Shown here: piece by piece, positions 51,546-60,212 of the stretch
How the letters are laid out: every line of letters begins with the position of its first letter
How positions within the stretch are numbered: the stretch's first letter is position 1
NCBI GenBank assembly: GCA_046263255.1
Contig: JBHELD010000014.1
Span: 14,664 to 78,663 of the forward strand
DNA from: JALZEG01 sp046263255
GTDB lineage: Bacteria; Actinomycetota; CADDZG01; WHSQ01
Direction of reading: 5' to 3'
DNA: 64,000 nt
Position numbers and translations under genes: made by a program
Notes under the pieces: model-generated
What the model was told of the DNA's origin: nothing
What the model saw: the letters and a program-made list of their open reading frames with translations, nothing else
Database searches by the model: none

Positions 51546-52483
51546 CCGTGCCTCCCCAGCTCCTCCAGGTCGTCGTCTCCGAACCGCAGCGCTTCGTCGT
51601 CCGTGACCTCGCCGATCACCGAGGTCGATTCGTCCGCGTCGCGCATCGTCGCGATCAGCTCGAAGTCCTCTCCTCCCAGGATCGCACCCCGCAGCAGGTC
51701 CTCCGCGCGGACGATCCCCAGGTCCACCAGCACGTGGAGGTCCGGGTCGAGCGGGACGCTCGCCGGATCCACGCGGCACCCGGCCCCCGAGGCGTTCACG
51801 ACCCTTGCGAGATCGATTGCCAGACCGTCCGACACGTCGATCATCGCCGTCGCCCCGGACGCCGCGAGGCTCTGCCCTTCCGTCACGCGCGCGCGCGGCC
51901 GCAGGTGCCGTTCGGCCAGACGCGGCGCCCGGTCCCCCAGCCCGCGCCGCAGCAGCTCCAGGCCGCCCCACGCGCCGCCGATCGAACCGGTGAGGCAGAT
52001 GAGGTCGCCCGGGCGGGCTCCCGAGCGCCGCACGGGAGCCGCGGCGTCCCCCAGCACCGTCAACCCCACCACCACGACGGGCGCGGAGCTCACGTCGCCG
52101 CCCACGACCGCCAGCTCCCATTCCGCGGCCGCCGCCGCGAGCCCGCGCGCCACGCCCTCGACCAGCGAGACCTCCGTCGACGGCGGCAGCGCGAGCGACG
52201 CAACCGCGTGCGCGGGGCGGCCGCCCATCGCGGCGACGTCGGAGACGTTCACGGCGACCGCCTTCCATCCAACGTCGAAGCCCTCGCAATAGGAGAGGTC
52301 GAAGTCGGCGCCCTCCACCATCGTGTCCGTCGTGAGGACCGCGCGGTCGCGCGCCACGGCGACGACCGCGGCGTCGTCTCCCGTCCACAGCTCCCCCGTC
52401 GGCGCGGGTGGCAGGAACGATGCCACGAGCCGGATGAGGCCCGCCTCCCCCAGCTCGGATACGGTGCGGGCGTCCTCAGTCAT
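51521..52483 (-). CDS. thiL: Thiamine-monophosphate kinase
   Basis: A 320-residue ThiL of the PurM/SelD superfamily making thiamine diphosphate. Seen: LWTGDDAAVV, LTTDTMVEGADFDL, KAVAVNVSDVAAMGGRPAHA, VGGDVSSAP and AMIDVSDGLAIDLARV. The ATG at 52483 (MTEDARTVSELGE) is preferred over a TTG three codons upstream. It is divergent from the dodecin gene with 23 nt between. Confidence 0.94.
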
Positions 52484-52506
52484 CGCCGGCAACGAAAGGT
52501 GGCGCC

Positions 52507-52710
52507 GTGGCGGTCCTGAACACGATCGAGCTCACCGGGGTGTCGGCGGAGAGCTGGGGCGACGCGGCTCGTGCCGCGCTCGCCGAGGCCGCGCGCACGA
52601 TCCGGCGCATCACGAAGCTCGACGTCCTCGCGAGCAGCGCCGTGGTCGAGGACGGTGTGATCACCGAGTACCACACCGAAATCCGGATCTTCTTCGAGAT
52701 CGAGAGCTAG
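52507..52710 (+). CDS. Dodecin (flavin-binding storage/buffer protein)
   Basis: A 67-residue protein that forms hollow dodecamers binding riboflavin/FMN/FAD. The helix GVSAESWGDAARAALAEAAR and the strands KLDVLASSAVVEDGVITEYHTE and IRIFFEIES are the family pattern. The GTG start is at 52507. Its stop overlaps the convergent pckA stop by 4 nt. Confidence 0.92.
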   Translation: MAVLNTIELTGVSAESWGDAARAALAEAARTIRRITKLDVLASSAVVEDGVITEYHTEIRIFFEIES

Positions 52711-54284
52711 TCCGCCCTCGGCCCGGCCTTCACGACTTCGGCCGGCACCGAATCGACGAACCTCTCGAAGTTCTTGACGAACATCTGCGCCAGCTCCCGC
52801 GCCTTGTCCTCGTAGGCCTCCGGGTCGCTCCACGTCGACTGCGGATCGAGCACGTCGCCGGGCACGCCCGGGCACGCCACCGGCACCTCGAGGTTGAAGA
52901 TCGGGTGCGTCTTCGTCTGGATCCCGTCGAGGGCTCCCGACGTGGCGGCGCTCACCATCGCGCGCGTCGCGGGGAGGCTCATGCGTACGCCGGTGCCGAA
53001 CGGCCCGCCCGTCCACCCGGTGTTGACGAGGAACACCCGGGCGTCGTGCTTCTCGATGCGCTCGCCGAGCATCTGCGCGTACACGCTCGGCGGAAGCGGG
53101 AGGAACGGCGCGCCGAAGCACGCGGAGAAGTTCGGCACGGGCTCCGTCCCCAGCCCCGCCTCGGTTCCCGCAAGCTTCGAGGTGAAGCCCGACAGGAAGT
53201 GGTACATCGCCGCGTCCTGCGGGAGGACCGAGATCGGGGGCAGGACTCCGAACGCGTCGGCGGTGAGGAAGACGATGGTCTCGGCGTGTCCCGCGCGGCC
53301 CTCGGGCACGAACCCGGGGATGAACTCGAGCGGGTACGCGACCCGCGTGTTCTCGGTTATCGAGGAATCGTCGTAGTCGACCGCACGCGTCTGCTCGTCC
53401 ACGACCACGTTCTCGACGACGGAGCCGAACCTGATCGCCTCCCAGATCTGCGGCTCGTTCTCCTGCGACAGACGGATGCACTTCGCGTAGCAGCCGCCCT
53501 CGAAGTTGAAGACGCCGTTGTCCGACCACCCGTGCTCGTCGTCGCCGATGAGCCGGCGCTCGGGGTCCGCGGACAACGTCGTCTTGCCCGTCCCGGACAG
53601 GCCGAAGAACAGCGCGACGTCGCCGCGGGGTCCGAGGTTCGCGGAGCAGTGCATCGGCAGCACGCTCTGCTCGGGGAGCAGGTAGTTCGCGGCGGTGAAG
53701 ATCGACTTCTTTATCTCCCCCGCGTAATGCGTCCCGCAGATCAGCACCTGCTTGCGCTCCAGGTCGACGCCGATGAACGCGTTCGAGTTCGTCCCGTCCC
53801 GCTCGGGGACCGCGTCGAAGGACGGCGTCGACAGGACCACGAACTCCGGCTCGAACCCCGCGAGCTCCGCGGGGTTCGGACGGCGGAACAGCTGCTTCGC
53901 GAACAGCGCGTGCCAGGCGAGCTCGGCGATCACGCGCAGGCGGATGGAGTGGTCGGGGTCCGCGCCGACGAAGCCGTCGACGACGAAGAGCTCGCGGCCC
54001 TCGATGTGCGCCCGCACCCTCTCCAGCAGCGCGTCGAACGCCTGCGGCTCGACCGGTTGGTTCACCGGACCCCACTCGATCTTGTCCTTCGAAACGCCGT
54101 GTGCGACGAAGAACCGGTCCTTCGGCGACCGGCCGGTGCGCTCCCCGGTCCTCGTCACCAACGCCCCGGACTGCGCGAGCGTCCCCTCTCCGCGGGCTAT
54201 CGCCATCTCCACCAGCTCCGGCGCGCTCGGATTCAGGTGGACCCGTCCGGGGCGCTCGATTCCCGCCAGTGAAGCGGACGACAT
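52707..54284 (-). CDS. pckA: Phosphoenolpyruvate carboxykinase, ATP type
   Basis: First step of gluconeogenesis: oxaloacetate + ATP to PEP + CO2. 525 residues. The kinase-1a loop FFGLSGTGKTTLS, kinase-2 RLIGDDEHGW and the YAGEIKKSIFT motif identify the ATP-dependent family. Most actinobacteria use the unrelated GTP-type PckG, so this is a lineage marker. ATG 54284 is followed by MSSASLAGIERPGRVHLNPS. It is divergent from the RAM-domain gene. Confidence 0.96.
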   Translation of the reverse strand: MSSASLAGIERPGRVHLNPSAPELVEMAIARGEGTLAQSGALVTRTGERTGRSPKDRFFVAHGVSKDKIEWGPVNQPVEPQAFDALLERVRAHIEGRELFVVDGFVGADPDHSIRLRVIAELAWHALFAKQLFRRPNPAELAGFEPEFVVLSTPSFDAVPERDGTNSNAFIGVDLERKQVLICGTHYAGEIKKSIFTAANYLLPEQSVLPMHCSANLGPRGDVALFFGLSGTGKTTLSADPERRLIGDDEHGWSDNGVFNFEGGCYAKCIRLSQENEPQIWEAIRFGSVVENVVVDEQTRAVDYDDSSITENTRVAYPLEFIPGFVPEGRAGHAETIVFLTADAFGVLPPISVLPQDAAMYHFLSGFTSKLAGTEAGLGTEPVPNFSACFGAPFLPLPPSVYAQMLGERIEKHDARVFLVNTGWTGGPFGTGVRMSLPATRAMVSAATSGALDGIQTKTHPIFNLEVPVACPGVPGDVLDPQSTWSDPEAYEDKARELAQMFVKNFERFVDSVPAEVVKAGPRAD

Positions 54285-54408
54285 GGAGAAGCTCCTTTGA
54301 GAAATCGCGGGAGTGAGGCGTCGAGCCTACCGGAAGGGGCGCGAGGCGGCCCTGCTAGACTCCCCCACCATCCGAACCGCGCAATCGATCGTTGACGGAA
54401 GGAGCGAA

Positions 54409-54648
54409 GTGGCCGCCGTCCAGGCGTACATACTCATCCAGACCGAAGTCGGCAAGGCGGCCCAGGTGGCTCGCGAGGTGCGCGAGATCGAAGGCGTCGA
54501 CGCGGCCGAGGACGTGACGGGCCCGTACGACGTCATCGTCCGGGCCAGCGCCGGGAACGTCGACGACCTCGGCAAGCTCGTCGTGGCGAAGATCCAGGCG
54601 GTCGAGGGCATCACGCGCACCCTGACGTGCCCGGTCGTCCACCTCTGA
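54409..54648 (+). CDS. Stand-alone Lrp/AsnC ligand-binding (RAM) domain protein
   Basis: A 79-residue beta-alpha-beta domain (AYILIQTEVGKAAQVARE, DVTGPYDVIVRASAGNVDDL, TRTLTCPVVHL). It matches the C-terminal effector domain of Lrp/AsnC regulators without any DNA-binding domain. Such proteins form decameric rings and bind small molecules, possibly amino acids. The GTG at 54409 has an excellent GGAAGGAG upstream; an in-frame upstream extension is rejected. The PLP enzyme gene follows after 13 nt. Confidence 0.88.
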   Translation: MAAVQAYILIQTEVGKAAQVAREVREIEGVDAAEDVTGPYDVIVRASAGNVDDLGKLVVAKIQAVEGITRTLTCPVVHL

Positions 54649-54661
54649 CGACCCGCGCCGC

Positions 54662-55861
54662 ATGAGCGGCCCCGTCGACCGGCCGCGCCGCGGGTTCGCC
54701 ACTCGGGCGATCCATCGTCCCGCGCTGCCCGCTCAGGACGGTGACCCGCTCGCGCCGCCGCTCGACCTCTCCTCGACGTACTCGTTCGACGACACCGGCG
54801 CGTTCGCCAAGGCGTCGGAGCAACGCGTCGGCGCCGGCTACGTCTACACGCGCTGGGCGAACCCGACGGTCGACCTCTTCGAAGCCGCGGTCGCGGACCT
54901 GGAGGGCGCAGCCGACGCCGAAGCGTTCTCCAGCGGCATGGCCGCGATCTGGTCCACGTTCCTCGCGCTGTGCCGCCCCGGCGACAGGATCGTCGCCGCA
55001 CGCCAGCTCTACGGCAACGCGTACTCGCTCCTGAACACGCGGATGAAGGACTTCGGCGTGACCACCGACTTCTTCGACGTCGGCGACCACTCGGGTACCG
55101 AGGGCGCGCTGCCGGGGGCCGCGATGCTCTACTGCGAGACGATCGGGAACCCGCGCATCGTCGTCGCCGACCTGCCGGCGCTCGGAAGGCTCGCCGCCGA
55201 CGCACGCGTCCCGCTCGTCGTCGACAACACGTTCGCCAGCCCCGCCCTCTGCCGGCCGATCGAGCACGGCGCGACCGTCGTCGTGCACTCCGCGACGAAG
55301 TTCCTCGGCGGTCACCACGACCTCGTCGGGGGCATCGCGTGCGGTGATCCCCCGACTATCGACCGTCTCCGCGCCGTCGCGCGCGACATCGGGCCGACCC
55401 TCGCGCCGTTCAATGCATGGCTCGCGCTCAGAGGGATCGCCACCCTTCCCCTGCGGGTGGAGCGGTCGTCGGCGTCGGCGCTTGCCGCAGCCGAGATGCT
55501 CGCGTCGCGTGACGGCGTGGAGAGGGTGGACTATCCCGCGCTGCCGTCCGATCCTTCGCACGCCCTGTGCCGGTCACTGTTCGGGGGCCGCGGCGGGGGG
55601 ACGATCGGCTTCGTCGTCGCCGGGGGCCGCGACCGGGCGGCGCGCTTCCAGGAGCGGCTCGAGGTCGTGCGGCCGGCGGCGTCGCTCGGAGGGATCCACT
55701 CGCTCGTCGTGCACGCGGCGAGCATCACGCACACGCAGCTATCGGCCGAGGAGCTGCGGGCAGTCGGGATGGACGAGGGCTTCTGCCGGCTGTCGGTGGG
55801 CCTGGAGGACCCGGAGGACATCATCGACGACCTCGCCGGCGCCCTCGACGCCACCGCCTAG
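54662..55861 (+). CDS. Cys/Met-metabolism PLP-dependent trans-sulfuration enzyme
   Basis: A 399-residue fold-type I PLP enzyme of the cystathionine gamma-synthase / gamma-lyase / methionine gamma-lyase family. The PLP lysine is Lys213 in HSATKFLGGH. Other marks: GYVYTRWANPTVDLFE, AFSSGMAAIWSTFLAL, ETIGNPRIVVAD and LVVDNTFASPALCRP. Which reaction it performs cannot be told from these motifs. It may be co-transcribed with the RAM-domain protein upstream, which could sense a related amino acid. Confidence 0.9.
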   Translation: MSGPVDRPRRGFATRAIHRPALPAQDGDPLAPPLDLSSTYSFDDTGAFAKASEQRVGAGYVYTRWANPTVDLFEAAVADLEGAADAEAFSSGMAAIWSTFLALCRPGDRIVAARQLYGNAYSLLNTRMKDFGVTTDFFDVGDHSGTEGALPGAAMLYCETIGNPRIVVADLPALGRLAADARVPLVVDNTFASPALCRPIEHGATVVVHSATKFLGGHHDLVGGIACGDPPTIDRLRAVARDIGPTLAPFNAWLALRGIATLPLRVERSSASALAAAEMLASRDGVERVDYPALPSDPSHALCRSLFGGRGGGTIGFVVAGGRDRAARFQERLEVVRPAASLGGIHSLVVHAASITHTQLSAEELRAVGMDEGFCRLSVGLEDPEDIIDDLAGALDATA

Positions 55862-56886
55862 GTCCTCAGGTAGTCCTCGACGCCCTCGAACTCGCTCCTG
55901 ATCTCGCGACTCAGCAGGTCCTCGACCAGCTCGTCCACCGTCGCGCCCTCGTGGCAGATCCGCACGACGTTCTCGGTGATCGGCATCCACACGCCGGCCG
56001 CCTGGCCGAGCTCGAAGATCGGCTTACAGCTCTTCACGCCCTCGGCGACCATGTTCATCGATCCGATGATCTCGTCGATCTTGCGGCCCTTGCCGAGCTC
56101 GATCCCCACGTAGTGGTTGCGCGACTGGGGGCTCGCGCAGGTCGCCATGAGGTCGCCGACGCCGGCGAGGCCGAGCATAGTCAGCGGGTGCGCGCCGAAC
56201 TTGACCCCGAAGCGCGCCATCTCCGCGAGCCCGCGCGTCATCACGGTCGCCTTCGTGTTGTCGCCGAAGCCGAGGCCGTCGGCCATCCCGGCGGCGATAG
56301 CGATCACGTTCTTCAACGCGCCGCCGAGCTCGCATCCCACGAGGTCGGTGTTGCGGTAGCACCGGAACCGCAGCGACTGGAAGACCTCCTGCAGGTCCGC
56401 CGCGACGCCCTCGTCGCGACAGGCGATCGTGGAGGCGGCCGGAAACCCCCGCACGATCTCCTTCGCAAGGTTCGGCCCCGTGAGGACGGAGATGCACGAG
56501 TCCCCGATCCCGGGAACCTCCTCCTTCAGCACCTCGGACATCCGCTTGCGGTTCTCGACCTCGATGCCCTTCGTGAGGCTCACGTAGCACGCCGCCGGCT
56601 CGGCGACCGTAGCGACGTCTCTCAGCACGCCGCGAAAGCCGTGCGACGGAACGGCCATCACCACGACCTCCGCCCTCGTCACCGCCTCCTCGAGGTCGTT
56701 CGTCGCGCGCAGGTCCGGGGGCAGCGGCGCGTCGGGGAGGTATTGGGGGTTCTCGTGGTAGAGGTTGATCGTCTCGGCCAGCTCCGCCCGCCGCGCCCAC
56801 AGGATCGTCTCGTACGAGGCTTTCGCGGCGACGAGCGACGCGGTCGCGGTGCCCCAGGAGCCCGCGCCGACGAAGGCGACCTTCAC
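55858..56886 (-). CDS. gpsA: NAD(P)-dependent glycerol-3-phosphate dehydrogenase
   Basis: Makes sn-glycerol 3-phosphate for phospholipids. 342 residues: VAFVGAGSWGTATASLVA dinucleotide site, VMAVPSHGFR, SLTKGIE, VLTGPNLAKEI, GCELGGALKNVIAIAAGMADG with the catalytic Lys, and GLAGVGDLMATC. The GTG at 56886 overlaps the plsC stop (GTGA). It pairs functionally with the acyltransferase: its product is the acceptor for acylation. Confidence 0.95.
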   Translation of the reverse strand: MKVAFVGAGSWGTATASLVAAKASYETILWARRAELAETINLYHENPQYLPDAPLPPDLRATNDLEEAVTRAEVVVMAVPSHGFRGVLRDVATVAEPAACYVSLTKGIEVENRKRMSEVLKEEVPGIGDSCISVLTGPNLAKEIVRGFPAASTIACRDEGVAADLQEVFQSLRFRCYRNTDLVGCELGGALKNVIAIAAGMADGLGFGDNTKATVMTRGLAEMARFGVKFGAHPLTMLGLAGVGDLMATCASPQSRNHYVGIELGKGRKIDEIIGSMNMVAEGVKSCKPIFELGQAAGVWMPITENVVRICHEGATVDELVEDLLSREIRSEFEGVEDYLRT

Positions 56887-57560
56887 CCGGTCTTCCGCCG
56901 GGGCCGGCGGCGGTCCGGGAGCTGCGGGCGGAGTCCCTCCAGCAGATGGCCGATCGAGCTCATCAGCTTCTCTCCGGTCTCGGCCCACGCGTCGCGGGAC
57001 GCGGGATCCCCGTGAACGTCGAGAGGCGCTCCCACCGCCGCGAAGATCTCCTGGCGGGGCCGCCAGTTCTTGCGCTGCCCCTTCGGCCAGATGTTCTGCG
57101 TCCCCCACAGCGCGCAGGGCAGCAACGGCGCACCCGACTGGAGCGCGAGGCGGGCCGCGCCCGTCTTCGGCACCATCGGGTTGAGGTCGGAGTCGTTCGT
57201 GATCGTGCCTTCGGGGAAGACGACGACGATCTCCCCGCGGCGCAACGCGTCGAGCGCGTGGTCGAGCGCCATCGGCGCTCTTGCCGTCCCCCGCCGGACC
57301 TCGATCTGACCGCAGCCGCGAAGCAGCCACGCGATCCGCTTGTCCTGGAAGAGCTCGGACTTGGCGAGAAAGCGCGGGCGGCGCTTGCGGTCGTCGACGA
57401 TGTACGCGGCGGCGAACGGGTCCATGTAGGCGATGTGGTTCACCGCGAGGATCGCCGCGCCGTGCCGCGGGATGTTGTCCGCGCCGGAGATGCGCCACCG
57501 GAACCACGCGACGAGCCAGGGCTTCAGGATCGCCTTGGTCATCAGATAAACCGGCTCCAC
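56883..57560 (-). CDS. plsC: 1-acyl-sn-glycerol-3-phosphate acyltransferase (PlsC-like)
   Basis: A 225-residue membrane-associated acyltransferase. The catalytic HX4D box is NHIAYMD, the substrate block is FPEGTITND, and a further conserved block is PKTGAARLALQSGAPLLP. An N-terminal hydrophobic helix (ILKPWLVAWFRWRI) attaches it to the membrane. The start is GTG 57560 or ATG 57542; the ATG gives a more usual N-terminus, but neither has a clear ribosome-binding site. It precedes gpsA with a 4-nt overlap. Confidence 0.9.
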   Translation of the reverse strand: MEPVYLMTKAILKPWLVAWFRWRISGADNIPRHGAAILAVNHIAYMDPFAAAYIVDDRKRRPRFLAKSELFQDKRIAWLLRGCGQIEVRRGTARAPMALDHALDALRRGEIVVVFPEGTITNDSDLNPMVPKTGAARLALQSGAPLLPCALWGTQNIWPKGQRKNWRPRQEIFAAVGAPLDVHGDPASRDAWAETGEKLMSSIGHLLEGLRPQLPDRRRPRRKTG

Positions 57561-57710
57561 GGCCCCCCGATCCGCCGAACGAAACGACCTGCGTCAAGAG
57601 ACCGTGCCGGCTGCCTCCGGCCGCGGCCGGCGCCTATCATACGGACCCTCGTGAAGGGACATCGCCTGACGATCGACGCGGCGGTGGAGAGCGCCGACTA
57701 CCGGTCTGTC

Positions 57711-57805
57711 AGGCGGGAGCGCAAGCGCTCCCGCCTGTCTAACGGGAGCGCAAGCGCTCCCGTCCTATGCGGGTTTGATCTTCGCTCGACGTCGTCGCCT
57801 ACGGC
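57711..57805 (+). repeat. Structured intergenic repeat, copy 2, with tandem hairpins
   Basis: Two near-identical perfect hairpins in tandem, 57711-57736 (12-bp stem) and 57742-57763 (10-bp stem), both with core GGGAGCGCAAGCGCTCCC. The second is followed by CCTATGCGGG and, after about 20 nt, a further inverted element (TCGTCGCCTACGGCGACGG, 57785-57803). The order hairpin, CCTAT(C/G)CGG, second hairpin is the same as in the copy at 44841-44911 on the other strand. It lies in a 266-nt spacer between plsC and the FrhB-like gene that holds no gene. Confidence 0.65.
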
Positions 57806-57826
57806 GACGGCGCGATCACCATCCGG

Positions 57827-58981
57827 CTAGGTGGGCTCTGCTGCTTCGGCAGCGCGCGCGGCTTCGAGCGCCTGTCTCGTCGCGTACGCGGCCTCCGCGT
57901 GCGGGTCGTCGGGCCCGACCCTCGCCCTCTGCTTGCGCGCCAGGCGGTCCATGACCTCCAGCGCCTTCGGCTCCTCCTCGGCGTCGCGCAGCTCCACGAC
58001 CCCCGCCTCCACCGCGCGGCGCAGGTAGTCGTCGCCTTTCTCCGAGCGCACGAGGATCATCGTCCAGCCCTCCATGCCGAGGCCCCCGCAGGAGAGATCC
58101 GCGTGCTCCGCGGCGAAGTCCGGGCAATGGTGGCACCACTCGTTCGCGAACGGCCGCGCGTGCTTCAACGGGATGTCGACGTCGCGCCCGTCCTTCAGCG
58201 TGAGGATCACCTTCCCCTTCACGTTGACCTTCTTTACGTCCTCGAGCGGGATCCCGAGCTCGTGCTTGACCTTCCCGACCATGAACGCGTCGTAGTCGAA
58301 CGTCTCGCAGCACATCAGCCCGATCACGAGGCCGACGCGCCGGGTCCACCGCTTGATGCCCTCCGCGGCCAGGCTCCTCACCGCCGTGGACTCGCACGAC
58401 ACGCCGACGAGCGCGATGTTCTTCAGCTTCAGCTCCGCGGCCTTCTTGAGCGCCAGCGGCGTCGCGCAGTACGTGTAACGGGAGCCTGCCTGTGACAGCA
58501 GCTCGTCGCGGGTCCGCACGATCGCGGGCTCGTCGAGCCACGGAACGTCGTCCGAAGGAGACGACACCGCAGCGCCGTCGAGCTCGCCGGTATCGAGGCC
58601 CCACGCGAGCAGCGCGGTGACCGCGCCGCCGTCCTGGCCGCGCTCGAGGATCGGCGCATAGGTCGCCCGCGCGAGCGTCTTCCGGCGGTACGCGCCCTCC
58701 GGCTGCGCGTCGTCGCGCCGGCGACCGTGCACGTTCGTCTCGATGACGTCGATCTTCGGGTCGAGGCGCAGGCACGCCATCGCGCACAACGAGCAGCCCT
58801 CCTGCCCGTGGACGCAGTCGTCGAACGGCGAGTTGAGGTCGGTCTGGACGGGATCCCAGTCCTGCAGCTCGAGCACGTGGTGGGGGCAGGCGACGATGCA
58901 CGCGGAGCATCCGCAGCAGATCTCGGTGGCGACGACCTCCGCGTAGAGATGCTGCCAGTGCTTGCGCTCGGCAATCGCCAT
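57827..58981 (-). CDS. FrhB-like coenzyme F420 hydrogenase/dehydrogenase beta-subunit family protein
   Basis: A 384-residue iron-sulfur flavoprotein. The N-terminal 4Fe-4S motif is CxxCxxCxxxCP at Cys22, 25, 28 and 32 (CCGCSACIVACP), with further cysteines at CVHGQEGCSLCAMAC. The FrhB N domain and C domain follow: GQDGGAVTALLAW, SRYTYCATPLALKK, NIALVGVSCESTAVRSL, GLVIGLMCCETF and a Cys-rich WCHHCPDFAAEHADLSCGG. Family members transfer electrons between F420 and ferredoxin or an enzyme partner. ATG 58981 has AGGAGG 8 nt upstream. No hydrogenase large subunit is nearby, so it is probably a stand-alone F420 oxidoreductase. Confidence 0.87.
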   Translation of the reverse strand: MAIAERKHWQHLYAEVVATEICCGCSACIVACPHHVLELQDWDPVQTDLNSPFDDCVHGQEGCSLCAMACLRLDPKIDVIETNVHGRRRDDAQPEGAYRRKTLARATYAPILERGQDGGAVTALLAWGLDTGELDGAAVSSPSDDVPWLDEPAIVRTRDELLSQAGSRYTYCATPLALKKAAELKLKNIALVGVSCESTAVRSLAAEGIKRWTRRVGLVIGLMCCETFDYDAFMVGKVKHELGIPLEDVKKVNVKGKVILTLKDGRDVDIPLKHARPFANEWCHHCPDFAAEHADLSCGGLGMEGWTMILVRSEKGDDYLRRAVEAGVVELRDAEEEPKALEVMDRLARKQRARVGPDDPHAEAAYATRQALEAARAAEAAEPT

Positions 58982-59010
58982 CTGCCGGTCCTCCTGGTCC
59001 TGGCTGCCGC

Positions 59011-59536
59011 GTCGTGGGTCGCACGATCGTACGGCCGGAAGGCCGGGGGGTCGTCGAGGCGTTCGTCCGGATCGGGCGATACGAGCACGAATAGCCCGGC
59101 CGGGCTCTTCGCCGCCGGGCTTGGCGTCGCCGCCGGCAAGAACCACGGCGACGGACGGGTCAACCGACAGGCCTTCCGGATCGCCCGCGCGGCCGGCACG
59201 GCGACGAGCGACGAGTTCGTGCGCCTGACGGGCATGTCGCTGCCGGTCGCCAATGCCCGGGGCCGGTGACCGTGACGTTCGACGGCGACCTCGGGGGGCG
59301 CCGGTCGACGTGCGCGTGAGGGTCGGCGCCGACGGCCCGGTCCTCGGGAGCGGGCCCGCCCACTTCGCCCGTCGTCGGGCACCTCGTCGTTCTCGTTCAC
59401 GTTCGCCGGAAACCTCCAGTCGTGCGCGCAGCTCGAGGTCGAGTGGCGGTCGACCACCGGCGCGGAGGCCGAGCTCCGCCACGGCAGCGCCGCCGCGCGC
59501 TTCAAGGGGCTGAGCCGCGACGGGACCTGCCGTTAG
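59011..59536 (+). pseudogene. Decayed gene for a probably exported protein (frameshifted)
   Basis: The 586-nt spacer between the FrhB-like gene and cofC has no intact gene, but the + strand carries coding-like pieces with G/C third positions in successive frames: a piece around 59094-59267 (SPAGLFAAGLGVAAGKN), one near 59268-59310 (PVTVTFDGDLGG), one near 59308-59370 (APVDVRVRVGADGPVLGSGP) and a final one ending at the TAG 59534-59536 (FTFAGNLQSCAQLEVEWRS, then LSRDGTCR). At least two frame changes would be needed to join them. No family is recognised. Assembly error is the alternative to true decay. Confidence 0.4.
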
Positions 59537-59567
59537 TGCTTCCGCGGCTGGATAGGCTGCTTGCGCG

Positions 59568-60212
59568 ATGGACGCGGCGATCCTTCCGGTGAAGGCTCTG
59601 GAGAAGGCGAAGTCGCGCCTCGCGCCCGAGTTCGGCGCGGCGCAGCGCCTCGAGATCGCGCACGCCCTGCTCGACGACGCGCTCGCGCTCTGCCTCGCCG
59701 CCGACTTCCTGCGGTGGTGGGTCGTGAGCGAGGACGACATCGTGCTGGGGCGCGCGCGGGATGCAGGGCTCGCGACCGCGTCCGATCCGGGGACGGGGCT
59801 GAACGACGCGATCGCAGCCGCGGTCGCGCCGGCGATCGCGGCAGGGGCCGAGTCCGTCACCGTCGTCCCCTGCGACGTTCCGCTGGCCTACAAGGGAGAC
59901 CTCGTCGACCTGCTCGACACGGGTGCGACCTCCGACATCGTCCTCGTGCCGTCGGGCGACGACGGAGGGACCAACGCGCTGTTCGTGACCCCTCCGGACC
60001 TCATCGAGCCCGCCTTCGGCCCGGGCAGCCTGCAGCGTCACATCGCCCTCGCGGATAGACACGCCTACCGCTGCTCGATACTGGCGCTCCCCCGGCTCGC
60101 GCTCGATATCGACACGCCCGCCGATGCCGACGCGTTCCTCGCGAGCGCGGGGACGTTCGGGGGGCGTACGGCCGAGGTGATCAGGAAGCTGCGGGCGGAG
60201 CAGGCGCCTTAG
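59568..60212 (+). CDS. cofC: 2-phospho-L-lactate guanylyltransferase (CofC/FbiD)
   Basis: A 214-residue nucleotidyltransferase of the F420 pathway that activates phospholactate or phosphoenolpyruvate with GTP. Seen: ILPVKALEKAKSRLAPE at the N-terminus, ATASDPGTGLNDAIAAAV, VVPCDVPLA and the SGDDGGTNALFVTPPD block, then ALPRLALDIDTPADADAFL. These are the CofC blocks. It shows that the organism makes F420 and fits the LLM and FrhB-like genes. It starts with ATG 59568; its 3' end overlaps the convergent membrane-protein gene by 32 nt. Confidence 0.92.
   Translation: MDAAILPVKALEKAKSRLAPEFGAAQRLEIAHALLDDALALCLAADFLRWWVVSEDDIVLGRARDAGLATASDPGTGLNDAIAAAVAPAIAAGAESVTVVPCDVPLAYKGDLVDLLDTGATSDIVLVPSGDDGGTNALFVTPPDLIEPAFGPGSLQRHIALADRHAYRCSILALPRLALDIDTPADADAFLASAGTFGGRTAEVIRKLRAEQAP

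Noticed and set aside
52300..52520. Thiamine pyrophosphate riboswitch upstream of thiL-thiD
   Set aside because: Only 23 nt separate thiL from the divergent dodecin gene and the conserved TPP core (CUGAGA, ACCUGA) is absent.
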